Origin: Leptolyngbyaceae cyanobacterium CSU_1_3
Lineage (GTDB): Bacteria > Cyanobacteriota > Cyanobacteriia > Leptolyngbyales > Leptolyngbyaceae
Reading direction: 5' to 3'
NCBI GenBank assembly: GCA_012034655.1
Contig: JAAUOZ010000001.1
Span: 23,600-87,599 of the forward strand
DNA length: 64,000 nucleotides
Shown here one piece after another: positions 38,135 to 47,137 of this stretch. Both the position numbers and the translations under genes were made by a program. Position 1 is the stretch's first letter. The number at the start of each line of letters is the position of its first letter. The notes beneath the pieces were generated by a model. The model was not told the origin of the DNA, searched no databases, and saw only the letters and a program-made list of their open reading frames with translations.

Positions 38135-40282
38135 TTATTCCTCCTCAAACGGCAACCCCTGAATATGTTTGCGATATTGCGCTGCAATCCAGGGCAAATC
38201 GTCCGCAATCTGGGTCACTTTTCGGCGTTGCCGATCCTCATGGATGCCATGCTCATCCTCCCAACGCACCCGGTCTTCATCATCAAAAATAATCTCTCGA
38301 CCGTCTTCTCCCCGAACCAGCACAGGCTCTCCCCGTCGCCCATGCCCTACCTTTTCGGCGATCGCCATAAACACAGGCTGTTGACTTAACCCCGCTGGAC
38401 CCGTCCCCATAAATTCATCGGGGTGACGGCGACGCAAGAACACACAACTTGCTTGCACCGATACCTGGGGCAGAAAAGCTTCGGCAGGTAAATCAATACT
38501 GGCGAGTAGCTCCATCTCTCGCAGCATCCAGACCCGAACCGCTTCCATATCCTTGCCCGGATTCCCCAAAATCCCATCAGGAAGAACGATCGCCATTTTT
38601 CCGGTTCCTGGCTTCAGAAATTTACAGCACAACTCAATAAACAGAATCTCCGGTGGCACCTTTTTGTGCGGAGAACTCCGCAACCCTGACTCATTTGCTC
38701 GATACCCCAGGTCTAACGTCTGGAGAACCGCCCGATCGGTAATAGGAATTTTGGAGCCGAAGGGTGGATTCGTGAAAATGAAATCAAACACTCCAAACTC
38801 ACGGCTGCTAGTGTTGCGTCGATTCCAAAGTTCTGCCAGCCCAGGCACCCCAGTCGCAAACTGCTCCATTTCTGGCACTTCTCGCTCCGGCACCCCAAAC
38901 TCCAAACTGTTGAAGCAGAAAATATTGCCGTGCCCATCTTCGTTCATCACCATGTTCATCCGAGCCGCTTTCCGCAAGTCTGGATCAACATCAATTCCCC
39001 AGATCTTGTTACGCGCATATTCCTTTAACTTCAACTCAATCCGCTTGCGCTCACTGGGCACTGGCAAATCTGGATCTCCACCGGCTTCAGCCAATAATTT
39101 TCGGCGAACATGGTTCAACACTATGACAAGAAATCCACCACTGCCACATGCCGGGTCCAGGATCAAGTCGTTCGGACTAGGATCGATCATCTCTACCATC
39201 ATGCGAATCATATTCCGAGGTGTGAAGAACTGTCCCCGTTCCCGCTTCAGCGTATTAGAAGTAATGGCTTCATAGGCAAGTCCTTTGGCATCGGTATCCG
39301 TCCCCAACAGAGAATAACGAGAAATCTCAGTGGCGACAAAGACCAGCGCCCGGTCGTTGAGTTCAATCCGCTCACTGCCATCAAAGACATCTTTGTACTC
39401 TTCATTTTTGACTCGCTCAAACAGGCGGTTAATCCGCTCTACCACCCGTTTGCGCCCTTCTTCTGTATTCGCCTCTGTCGCTCCCACAAAAAACAACCGC
39501 AAGCTCTGCTGCTCATCCAGAATCTTGCAAAAGATCAGATTCAGCAGTTGCCAGAAGGCGCGATCGCCCCGCATACTCTGATTGCCATATAAATAGTCAT
39601 GGGCGCTCTTAAACGCCCGCAGTAAAGATTCCTTTGTCGCAATCCGCAGTGGACGACGGTTGGCATCTTCTAATTCTTCTAAAGACTCATCGGGTGCTGG
39701 AAAATCTGTAAGTTCTTCAGTTTCAATAAATTGGTTTCGTGGATTTCTGAACGCACGAAAGAAGGCGAGACGATCACCATTCGTCCAGGCACCATAGAGA
39801 TTAATAACTGAACTGGATTGCTGCTGCGCTAAGTAAGACAGCAAGTTCTTGAGTCCTTCAACACCCTGATTTTTATTCTCTGGCTGCGTTCCTTTCTTGG
39901 CAACCATGACGACCCGAATGATGTCCTCATCCGTTCGCGTCTCCCCAGAGGTTCCGGTCTTATACACAACCAGCGCTGCCTGACGAGTCAGGCTCTTTTT
40001 CTTTCCGGCAGTCTCATCGTAGTCGCTAATGCGAAACGACAGATCCCGTGCCATGTTTGCCAAGTCCACCCGGTACTCTCGGTGAAGCTGGTCAATTAAA
40101 TCTTGGATAATCGTTTCTTCGGGAGTAACCTTGCGGCGCTCCTGAGTTAACTTACAAATAATCTCATCTTCAGGAACTGGCTCCTCAGTCAATTCCTCCT
40201 CGTCAAGTATTAAATCCTCATTCGGCTCATTTGTCTCCTCAGCAGCCTCTTGAGGTGCCGTACTTTTCTTTCGACGCGCCAT
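38135..40282 (-). CDS. mad2: MADS-like N6-adenine DNA methyltransferase MAD2 (HsdM-like)
   Basis: This is a 715-residue protein. An acidic N-terminal 45 residues and a region resembling the N-terminal domain of type I R subunits (VDLANMARDLSFRISDYD) precede a helical domain and a class I methyltransferase: SAM motif DLILDPACGSGGFLVIVL near 375 and catalytic IFTNPPFGSK near 507. It should methylate adenine at the site read by the HsdS-like partner. It heads the operon, with AAGGAG just before ATG 40282. No MAD1-like HTH gene lies upstream; parB follows 169 bp away. Confidence 0.75.
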   Translation of the reverse strand: MARRKKSTAPQEAAEETNEPNEDLILDEEELTEEPVPEDEIICKLTQERRKVTPEETIIQDLIDQLHREYRVDLANMARDLSFRISDYDETAGKKKSLTRQAALVVYKTGTSGETRTDEDIIRVVMVAKKGTQPENKNQGVEGLKNLLSYLAQQQSSSVINLYGAWTNGDRLAFFRAFRNPRNQFIETEELTDFPAPDESLEELEDANRRPLRIATKESLLRAFKSAHDYLYGNQSMRGDRAFWQLLNLIFCKILDEQQSLRLFFVGATEANTEEGRKRVVERINRLFERVKNEEYKDVFDGSERIELNDRALVFVATEISRYSLLGTDTDAKGLAYEAITSNTLKRERGQFFTPRNMIRMMVEMIDPSPNDLILDPACGSGGFLVIVLNHVRRKLLAEAGGDPDLPVPSERKRIELKLKEYARNKIWGIDVDPDLRKAARMNMVMNEDGHGNIFCFNSLEFGVPEREVPEMEQFATGVPGLAELWNRRNTSSREFGVFDFIFTNPPFGSKIPITDRAVLQTLDLGYRANESGLRSSPHKKVPPEILFIELCCKFLKPGTGKMAIVLPDGILGNPGKDMEAVRVWMLREMELLASIDLPAEAFLPQVSVQASCVFLRRRHPDEFMGTGPAGLSQQPVFMAIAEKVGHGRRGEPVLVRGEDGREIIFDDEDRVRWEDEHGIHEDRQRRKVTQIADDLPWIAAQYRKHIQGLPFEEE

Positions 40283-40451
40283 ACTCCTTCCACCTTAACC
40301 ATCATTCGCCCAATCCAACTTTGAAAAAAGCTGGAAAGCCCAACAAGAAAGCATACCCCAGGTTAATGTCTTTTCCCAGGATCAAAAGCTTTTGTTTCGG
40401 CTTAGATACATGATCGGTTAAACTTTCGGAGCTTAGAAACATCCCGAATAG

Positions 40452-41408
40452 TCACTGAACCAATGCTTCTATCTCTTTCAATAACGCTTCTAGGCGATCG
40501 CGTTTCTCCTGATCCTCCCATGCAGATGTCTTTTTGAGCTGACGGCTTACAGCATTGAATCGCTTTAGGTAGTCGGGAGGCTGAGCAGTAGAGTTCTGTG
40601 ATTGCGAAAATTGTTTGATACGGTCACGAATATCTCTAATCGACAGATCTTGGGCTATCGCAGCTTGAAGCAGGTCTTGACGCTGCCCTTCATCCTTAAC
40701 CCGTCCTATGGTTTGCGCTTTTGTATACTCAATTTTACCTTGCTGAAGCGCCTCAAGCACTTCTTCAGGCAGGTTACGTAAAGGCAAGCGATGCTTAACG
40801 AAAGACTGCCAACTCATTCTTCCCAGCGCATTAAATACCTCTTCGACAACCTCTTCTTCCTGAACCACAACGTTGTGGTTCAGATTTCGGGTTGATTCAT
40901 TCTGCATTCGATATAGAAGAGACACTACTTCCTGGACAGACAACTCTAGTCGAATCGCTAGTAGCTGTAAGATCCCTTCCGTCTCCTCAACCGGGTTTAA
41001 ATCCTCCCGTTGAAAGTTTTCGACCAGTGTAATTTGAAGTGCTTGCTGGTCACTTAGCTCAAGAATAGTAGCAGGAACCTCTGTTAAACCTGCTCCCTGA
41101 GCCGCTCTATAACGACGTTCTCCCGCAATCAGTTCATATTCTCCAGGTTTTCCTAGCATCGAACGAACCAACAGATTCTCTAAGATGCCATACTCCCGTA
41201 CAGAATCAGTAAGCTGCTCCATCTTCTGAGGATCAAAGTAGCGTCTGACCTGCTCAGGCTTGCGATGGATTTGAGCGATCGGTAAAAAATTCTTGGGTTC
41301 ATTAGGCTTAGTCGGAGTCAGTTCTTCAGTATTGGAACCGAATAGCCTAGTTAAATCAATGCTTCCCCCATAGGGTTTATCCTTTTTAGAAGCTTTGGAA
41401 TGTGTCAT
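40452..41408 (-). CDS. parB: ParB/Spo0J-family partition protein
   Basis: This is a 318-residue protein with the ParB N-terminal domain (PIAQIHRKPEQVRRYFDPQKM, then LLVRSMLGKPGEYELIAGERRYRA), the CTPase GERRYRA motif and a helix-turn-helix region near 150-220. The C-terminus is a dimerising helix. It binds parS and spreads by CTP-dependent clamping. The gene contains a perfect 22-bp palindrome at 40861-40882, encoding RNLNHNVVVQEE; a second copy lies upstream of parA. Its start overlaps the parA stop by 4 bp. Confidence 0.9.
   Translation of the reverse strand: MTHSKASKKDKPYGGSIDLTRLFGSNTEELTPTKPNEPKNFLPIAQIHRKPEQVRRYFDPQKMEQLTDSVREYGILENLLVRSMLGKPGEYELIAGERRYRAAQGAGLTEVPATILELSDQQALQITLVENFQREDLNPVEETEGILQLLAIRLELSVQEVVSLLYRMQNESTRNLNHNVVVQEEEVVEEVFNALGRMSWQSFVKHRLPLRNLPEEVLEALQQGKIEYTKAQTIGRVKDEGQRQDLLQAAIAQDLSIRDIRDRIKQFSQSQNSTAQPPDYLKRFNAVSRQLKKTSAWEDQEKRDRLEALLKEIEALVQ
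40861..40882. promoter_or_regulatory. Candidate parS site within parB
   Basis: A perfect 22-bp palindrome with half-site TGAACCACAAC lies inside parB. An identical copy is at 42271-42292. Two exact copies of such a palindrome around parAB are best explained as centromere sites bound by ParB. Its use as coding sequence in parB recalls the parS inside Bacillus spo0J. Confidence 0.75.
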
Positions 41409-42235
41409 AAAAGTTCAAGTCCATGAATAATCTGATTCATCGCTTTAAGCGCGGGATGCTTTTTGTCATACAAGGCTAGAGGCAGATGTTCTTCTGAAGC
41501 ATCTGCAAAGATTGTAGACCGTGCGATCGGGGAATAAACTGTCGCCACTGCTGAAAGCTGTTCTTGGATCGCTGCCAACGTCCGCTCATCATGAGAATTT
41601 CGCTGATCGTACATGGTTGGTACAAATCCGGCGATCGCAAGGTCTCGGTTTGGACGTGCCCGCACCAGTTTAATCGTGTCAAATAGCTGTTGCACCCCAT
41701 TAAATGCCTTGTACTGAGATTGAATTGGTACCAAAACATGAGTTGCCGCAACCAGCGAAATATAAGCCAAATTACCCAAACTCGGAGGGCAGTCGATCAA
41801 AATAAAATCATACTGCTCTTGAACGGGCAAGAGTGCCTCCCTCAAACGAAAGTCACTCATCACGGCTGACATCAATTCACGCTCTGCTAAAGCAAGTCCC
41901 AAGTTAGCAGGAACTAAATCAACCCCAGGTGTGCCATCTTCTTGTTGTGTCTGAGCATAAATCCCCTTATGAACAGGCAATGGCTCATCCTGCAAAATAG
42001 CGTGATAAATCGTTTTTTCTAATTCATAGGGATCAAGACCCATAAATATCGTGAGAGAAGCCTGTGGGTCCATATCCACCACAAGAACTTGATAGTAATC
42101 TCCTTTCTTCTTACTCCGTTTCTTCGTCTTCACATCCAACCGCTTACAACAAGCAATCATGTAGCCAAGTTGATTGACAAGAGAGGTCTTGCCAACCCCA
42201 CCAGCCTGATTAAACAAAGCAATAATCCGACTCAT
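41405..42235 (-). CDS. parA: ParA-family partition ATPase
   Basis: This is a 276-residue ParA with deviant Walker A NQAGGVGKTS at residues 8-17, Walker A' VVDMDPQASLT near 50 and Walker B FILIDCPPSLGN near 142. There is no long N-terminal HTH extension, so it is of the shorter type without its own operator-binding domain. It forms ATP-dependent gradients on the nucleoid that pull ParB-bound plasmids apart. The promoter region upstream contains a parS copy, which may let ParB also repress the operon. Confidence 0.9.
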   Translation of the reverse strand: MSRIIALFNQAGGVGKTSLVNQLGYMIACCKRLDVKTKKRSKKKGDYYQVLVVDMDPQASLTIFMGLDPYELEKTIYHAILQDEPLPVHKGIYAQTQQEDGTPGVDLVPANLGLALAERELMSAVMSDFRLREALLPVQEQYDFILIDCPPSLGNLAYISLVAATHVLVPIQSQYKAFNGVQQLFDTIKLVRARPNRDLAIAGFVPTMYDQRNSHDERTLAAIQEQLSAVATVYSPIARSTIFADASEEHLPLALYDKKHPALKAMNQIIHGLELL

Positions 42236-42270
42236 TCAAGTTTTTCCAAGTATTAGAGTAAGTCAATTTT

Positions 42271-42292
42271 TGAACCACAACGTTGTGGTTCA
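42271..42292. promoter_or_regulatory. Candidate parS site upstream of parA
   Basis: This copy of the 22-bp perfect palindrome (half-site TGAACCACAAC) lies 35 bp upstream of the parA start, in the 279-bp gap before the recombinase gene. Identity with the copy in parB makes chance unlikely. The position allows both partition and autoregulation. Confidence 0.75.
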
Positions 42293-42514
42293 ACTGCAAA
42301 ACACACTTTTGAACAATTCTGAAACGCCCCTTTAGCATGGGGATCATCAAAAATAGCAACAAAACTTTGAGCGAAACTAGATTCACTACGAACCTGCACG
42401 CAGGACTGAGAACAGTGTCCAAAAAACCTCTTCGGTATCAATCAGACCAAATATATCTGATAAATAGTATGTATCAAGACCAGCTTAATTGAGCATCCAT
42501 CTTTGAAATTCGTC

Positions 42515-43621
42515 TCATTTCAACTCACTGTTTTGGGGAGGCTCTTCCCCAATAGATTGATAAAATGCCCGTTCAGCCGCTGCACTGAGCGCTCGTTTTG
42601 CATACCGCTTAAAACTTGCTTCTGATTTATGACGGGTCAGTGTCCGAGCATGAAGACTTTCAACCCCTCGTAAGAGCAAGCCAGTCGCAAATGTATGACG
42701 TAGCTGGTGAGGATGCACATTCACCAAAGTCAGGATTTGTTTGAGTTCTGCCTCATTGAACTGTCCCCATCTATTCTGCGGATCAGGTTCTAGCTCTCCT
42801 TGCTCAATTCTTTGCCGCCGCTCTAATGCCAATTGAGCCTGCTCTGCGGCAATTTTACCTAAAGACTTAACGACATAGTAGAGACCTTGATACCCCAATC
42901 GATTGCCGCTCCGATTCCGCCCACATGACAGAAACAAGGGAGCATTCGGTAGCAGATCCCCTTCAGCAGAACGACGCTGAACTAGATAGGTATTCACCTG
43001 TTCTCGCGCTTGGCGGCTCAACGGCACAGTGCCCGTACTGTCATCCTTGGCTTCTCGAATCGTCAGCCGTGCACCATCGTAGTCTTCCACATTCAAATTC
43101 ACGACCTCTTCCGCCCGCAAGCCATGACTAAGAACTGCGAATAAAGCCCGATCGCGCACTTCTGTCTCTCCCCGTTCCTCCAATGCCAGGTATAGCGCCG
43201 CAACTTCAATTTCCGATAAGTCCCTGGCTGGGGGCAAAGGAACCTGCTCCATCTCTACGGCTGTAGTAGGATCATGGGCAATTTGCTCCGGGTAAGCCGC
43301 TCGAAACCAATCAAAGAAACTCATCAGAGCGGTCAATGCCCGATTCACTGAATTAGCAGAGAGGTTTTGCCCCTGTAGATAGGCTTTGAACTGGGCAATC
43401 TGGCGAGGGGTGAGATCAGACCAGGCGCGATCCGTCCAGGTGAGAAACCGTTTCAATTCGCGTCGATAGGCTTTTTGAGTGTTATCAGCCAGCGATCGCG
43501 CCTGAAAATACTCCTCGACTCGGAGCCAACGCAAATCCGTCGGTCCCGTTGAGCGGGATGGTACTGGAGATTGGGAAGCAACCAGGCGAATCGAGGGAAG
43601 CCCATCTGAGCCTGAAAACAT
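42515..43621 (-). CDS. Tyrosine recombinase (XerC/D-like integrase)
   Basis: This is a 368-residue tyrosine recombinase. The N-terminal SAM-like DNA-binding domain covers about residues 30-120 (YFQARSLADNTQKAYRRELKRFL). The catalytic domain shows Arg in SHGLRAEEVVNL, HPHQLRHTFATGLLLRG with the His-x-x-Arg pair, and the Tyr nucleophile in ASFKRYAKR. A large insert with an ALERRQRIEQGELEPDPQNRW helix is unusual. It could resolve plasmid dimers or integrate the element; no obvious core site is seen. ATG 43621 is used; a GTG 15 bases upstream is possible. Confidence 0.85.
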   Translation of the reverse strand: MFSGSDGLPSIRLVASQSPVPSRSTGPTDLRWLRVEEYFQARSLADNTQKAYRRELKRFLTWTDRAWSDLTPRQIAQFKAYLQGQNLSANSVNRALTALMSFFDWFRAAYPEQIAHDPTTAVEMEQVPLPPARDLSEIEVAALYLALEERGETEVRDRALFAVLSHGLRAEEVVNLNVEDYDGARLTIREAKDDSTGTVPLSRQAREQVNTYLVQRRSAEGDLLPNAPLFLSCGRNRSGNRLGYQGLYYVVKSLGKIAAEQAQLALERRQRIEQGELEPDPQNRWGQFNEAELKQILTLVNVHPHQLRHTFATGLLLRGVESLHARTLTRHKSEASFKRYAKRALSAAAERAFYQSIGEEPPQNSELK

Positions 43622-43775
43622 GAGTAATGACCCCACAACTCAAGTTGGCTCTTTCAGTTTAGGGCATTTTAAGTAAAATATCAGAACAATATCTGTTATA
43701 CGATTAAACTACGACTAGATTCAGGCGGGTTAGGGTATACTGAATGAAAATCCTTGCACTGCGGGAGTTTCATGA

Positions 43776-44575
43776 ATGCCGTCGCCTTTCCCTGGCATGA
43801 ACCCCTATCTAGAACATCCAGCCTTCTGGTCGTCGTTTCACACCCGGCTGATGGTGCGATCGCGGATGCCATTGAGCCACAGCTCAGCTCCCACTACTAC
43901 GTGGACGTGGAGACTCGCACCTATCAAAGCGATGAGAGCGACGAGGAATTACTGATTGGTATCCCAGATGCGATCGTCTTTGCCAAGCAACCAGATCCAT
44001 CCGTCCCAGAGGTGCCCGCTACGAAGGAGACCGTAGTTGCCACTCAACCTCGTCCCGAAACAGTGGCAGTGCCCATGCCGATTGAAATCAAGGAGCGCTA
44101 CCTGGAAGTACGGGAAATGGGCACAGATGCAGTGATTGCCGTGGTTGAACTGCTATCCCCCAAAAACAAGCGGGCTGGTGAAGGACGCACAGCATACGAG
44201 AAAAAACGGCGGTTGATCTTAGGGAGTGAAACCCATCTGGTGGAATTGGATCTGCTGCGAGGGGCAAAGCCGATGGCGATTTTGGGCGTGCAATCGGTAT
44301 CCCCCTATCGAATTCTGATCAGTCGCAGCCAACAGCGTCCCAAAGCAGACCTGTATGGAATTACGCTTCAGCAACCTTTGCCCAGTTTTTCCATTCCGCT
44401 GAAACCCAATGAAGCAGAACCGATCGTTCCATTACAAGCGGTGTTTGATCAAGTATACGAGCGAGCACGCTATGACACTCGCATTGATTATCACCAACCT
44501 GTTCCCTCACCCAAACTATCCGAAGCCGATCAGGTGTGGGTCGATGAGTTACTGGCTCCGATTCGAGGTGCGTAA
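43776..44575 (+). pseudogene. DUF4058 family protein, frameshifted near the N-terminus
   Basis: The typical DUF4058 beginning MPSPFPGMNPYLEHPAFW is encoded from ATG 43776, with GGGAG upstream, and runs through FHTRLMV. The rest of the family pattern (AIADAIEPQLSSHYYVDVETR and later VAVVELLSPKNK-like segments) is in another frame that ends at 44575. One added base between 43855 and 43856, next to a HIP1 octamer, gives RLMVAIADAIEPQL and a 266-residue protein. The family is abundant in cyanobacteria and probably PD-(D/E)XK-like, but its role is unknown. The stop overlaps the next ATG by one base. Confidence 0.8.
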
Positions 44576-45117
44576 TGGCACGTCCCGACCAAGAAAAATG
44601 TCGGCTTTGCTCGAAGCTCGATTCCCAGGAAGCCCAACAGCGTCATGGACCGGATGGAGACGGCTGTTGGAATCCGAAAGTTTGCCATAATCGCCGTTCC
44701 TACTATCGCCATCGGGGAGTCCGGAACCATATCCGCAAACAGCGACGACGGGAACAGCCATTCGAATCTGGGTTATCAAAGTCTGGAGCTTCTCTATCTG
44801 AACGGGTTGCGACCCTGGAGGTGTTAGCTCCTGCTGTTCCCGCTGCGGTCGTTCATTGGTATCGCATCACAAAGGATGCACCCCTCCATGCTTTAGGTGC
44901 AGAACTCTGGTTAGGTAACGATCGGGTTGCCAAAATTGAACCCGTTCACTGTTTGGGATTGACCGAACTGCAAGTCAAAACACTGTTGATTCGGATTTTA
45001 GATGTCTTTTCTCAGCACAGTGGCATCAAAGTAGAACGCTTCCGTTCCTCAGTGGAATTACATCCCCACAATTGCCCGATTCGACCTTGCCCACTCTATC
45101 CGGAGTCCAAGCTGTGA
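44575..45117 (+). CDS. Hypothetical protein with N-terminal Cys-rich segment
   Basis: This is a 180-residue protein. The N-terminus has four cysteines or histidines (CRLCSK, then CWNPKVCHNRRSYYRHR) that could bind zinc, followed by a very basic stretch and, from about residue 85, an alpha/beta domain (VVHWYRITKDAPLHALGAELW). The family is not named but resembles uncharacterised cyanobacterial proteins. Start ATG overlaps the DUF4058 stop by one base and its own stop overlaps the next ATG, so all three genes are translationally coupled. Confidence 0.6.
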   Translation: MARPDQEKCRLCSKLDSQEAQQRHGPDGDGCWNPKVCHNRRSYYRHRGVRNHIRKQRRREQPFESGLSKSGASLSERVATLEVLAPAVPAAVVHWYRITKDAPLHALGAELWLGNDRVAKIEPVHCLGLTELQVKTLLIRILDVFSQHSGIKVERFRSSVELHPHNCPIRPCPLYPESKL

Positions 45118-45807
45118 TGGAAGTGCAGCAGTTAGAACTTGATCTGTGGCAATCCCTGGAGACGGCATCTCGGTTTCCAGAAACGGCAGATTTGCGATCG
45201 CTCTGTGATGCTCTGGAGCAAACCCTGTTGGATCAGTCTTTAGCAGAGCAGTTAGCAGTGGCGGGGAATGTATTGGTACAACTCTCGGAAGTTCATGCTG
45301 CACGAGCCGATCTCCTAATCTCTCGATGGGAGCGTCGGCATAACCCAACAGAGCCAGTGGTGAATCTAGAGGAGTGTGTCGATCTGTTTGTCCAGTCTTT
45401 ATCGCTGGATGTCACCGGTTTGTTTGAAGAACCAGAGCCGGTGCGGTACCCCACGAACCGTAAAAAGAAGTCATTCGCTCAAGTAGATGGCTCAATCGTT
45501 GGGGAAGTAGATAAGGAGGCGTTGCTCAATTGGGTCGATCAGATGGCAGCGGAACAACCCCTGGATGAAGTTCAGATAGCAGAGCAGATTTGGGATCTGG
45601 CGCACGGGGGAAAATGTTGAGGAATGGTCGAGGGCGATCGACCAATATCTTCAGCGTTTCGGCTCAAACATTCGTCTACCTGATTTACAACAAGCACTGG
45701 AGATGCCTATGGTGGAGTTGTGGCTTGGTTTATTAATGGGAGGATATTCGTTAAGCCAACAAGGCGAATTTTATGATGGTCAGAACCTTTGGATTACAAG
45801 TAGCTAA
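45117..45807 (+). pseudogene. Hypothetical protein, frameshifted in a G-run
   Basis: The first frame, starting at ATG 45117 overlapping the previous stop, gives 167 residues ending LAHGGKC at 45620. A second frame continues without gap as VEEWSRAIDQYLQRFGSNIR and ends at 45807. Removing one G from the G5 run at 45606-45610 joins them as LAHGENVEEWSRAI, giving 229 residues. The product is mostly helical, with a leucine-rich N-terminal half. The function is not recognised. It closes the DUF4058 operon and converges on the dCTP-deaminase-like gene. Confidence 0.6.
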
Positions 45808-45818
45808 GGAGGACTATG

Positions 45819-46487
45819 TTAACCGAGCCATGGAGCTACAATCTTGTCTATTAATGGTTTTGCGATAGCTAATGTAACTGCAAAAAGAATTGCCCAGAAA
45901 AAAGCTTGCTTAGTAGAGTAGCTCTCTACTTTTTTATCCATATCGTCTAGACGTTTTATAAGAGAAGGAAGCGACGATACTGAATCTGGACCATTGATTA
46001 TTGAAGGGAGTATTGAATCAAAGCCATTCTTTTTACGTACGCGCTCATCAGAACCATCTAAATCTGCGAACCACATGGAAAAAAGGCGTTCACCATACTG
46101 CATCTGAAAATTTAGCGGTCCTGCGTTATACACAGCAAAAACCAGCCGACCCTTATAACCTGGATCAACATGAAAGCCGGATACATTGATCAGTCCTTTC
46201 GCCTTTGCTCCAAATTTGATCGAGATAAATGCAATAGCATTTTCAGGAACAGAGATCTTCTCAAGAGTTATCAGAAACGCAAACTGCCCTGGCGGGATTG
46301 AAACCGTTTCACGCTCTTTGAGAAAGATTTTTTTTCGGTCTCTCTGTGGAGTGTCTGGCAGGGGTGAAATATAAACTTCTTCACCCAAGCATAATTCATA
46401 AGCTGCCGATTCAATCCGATTACTATCGAAAGGTTCAATTAAATCAGGAAGACGAGACTTGAGGGTTTGTGATGACCAAAAACTCAT
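45819..46487 (-). CDS. dCTP deaminase/dUTPase-fold protein with C-terminal membrane anchor
   Basis: This is a 222-residue protein. Residues 1-150 match the dCTP deaminase family (SAAYELCLGEEVYI, IPPGQFAFLITLEKI, GFHVDPGYKGRLVFAVYNAG). The Glu that acts in deamination, found in LEFYNSG of the E. coli enzyme, is Ala here, so deamination is doubtful, while the substrate-pocket Asp in HVDPGYKG is kept. A coiled coil (about 170-190) and a hydrophobic helix (AFFWAILFAVTLAIAKPLI) follow. It may sense or bind nucleotides at the membrane. The start overlaps the preceding gene by 4 bp. Confidence 0.75.
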   Translation of the reverse strand: MSFWSSQTLKSRLPDLIEPFDSNRIESAAYELCLGEEVYISPLPDTPQRDRKKIFLKERETVSIPPGQFAFLITLEKISVPENAIAFISIKFGAKAKGLINVSGFHVDPGYKGRLVFAVYNAGPLNFQMQYGERLFSMWFADLDGSDERVRKKNGFDSILPSIINGPDSVSSLPSLIKRLDDMDKKVESYSTKQAFFWAILFAVTLAIAKPLIDKIVAPWLG

Positions 46488-47137
46488 TCTTCTCCCTGTA
46501 AAACAGTGGCAATTGGATGATTCATTTCAACAGAAGTTAAACGATGGCTAGCCTCTTTCAAGATAGAAATGTCGCGTGAGATTGCTTCACGCACGAGAAG
46601 AGAAAAAAAATCTTGTATATTCTTATTCCATGTTGCTCGAATTGGATAGTCTTCCTGGTGATCAGTCGCTTCGCATGCTTTTGCTAGCTTAGCAAGAAGT
46701 TGAATATATTCGTTAATAAAGATTCCATCAGGGCTGGTTACTTCCTCGGTCGATAAATTCCTTGCTAAAGAAATTCCCAGGAGGTTGCTTGCAGAGACAA
46801 TCATGATGAATGAATCAATAAACGCTCTTCTATTCTCTAACGATGAAACAGGTAAAGAAAAAAGCACGCCAAGGTATTTAATAAGATGCAGTACAACATG
46901 ATTCATTCGTTGAGAAACACCAAGCACAAAGATCTCATGATGATAAATCTCATCATGTTTCATCTGTAGCCTTTGATAAGCACTCAGACTTTCAGCTGAA
47001 ATACTTTTATGGTGATAAGATTCATTACAATACATTTGTAGATAATGATCATTTGCTTTTCCGATTGGAGTTAGTTGTTCTGACATAAAGAGGCTGATAT
47101 TACCCTCCGAATCCAACTCATTTCTCTGAAGTTGCAT
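46484..47137 (-). CDS. Helical protein paired with dCTP deaminase-like gene
   Basis: This is a 217-residue helical protein. Residues 50-95 contain HDEIYHHEIFVLGVSQRMNHVVLHLIKYLG and a longer helical bundle follows. The layout recalls all-alpha nucleotide pyrophosphohydrolase-like folds, but the acidic metal motifs are not convincing, so the family is left open. Its stop overlaps the start of the dCTP-deaminase-like gene, so the two form a two-gene operon. It is preceded by a block of hairpin repeats and a gene-free region up to the Argonaute gene. Confidence 0.5.
   Translation of the reverse strand: MQLQRNELDSEGNISLFMSEQLTPIGKANDHYLQMYCNESYHHKSISAESLSAYQRLQMKHDEIYHHEIFVLGVSQRMNHVVLHLIKYLGVLFSLPVSSLENRRAFIDSFIMIVSASNLLGISLARNLSTEEVTSPDGIFINEYIQLLAKLAKACEATDHQEDYPIRATWNKNIQDFFSLLVREAISRDISILKEASHRLTSVEMNHPIATVLQGEE

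Noticed and set aside
24630..40282. BREX/Pgl or DISARM system
   Set aside because: The kinase resembles PglW, but no PglZ, BrxC/PglY, BrxL or DISARM helicase genes are present; the order fits MADS better.
42515..43621. Integron or phage integration module with att sites
   Set aside because: The recombinase is clear, but no paired core repeats or attC-like sites could be found around it.
45819..46487. Active antiphage dCTP deaminase
   Set aside because: The catalytic Glu position is Ala in this protein, so an active deaminase is not supported.
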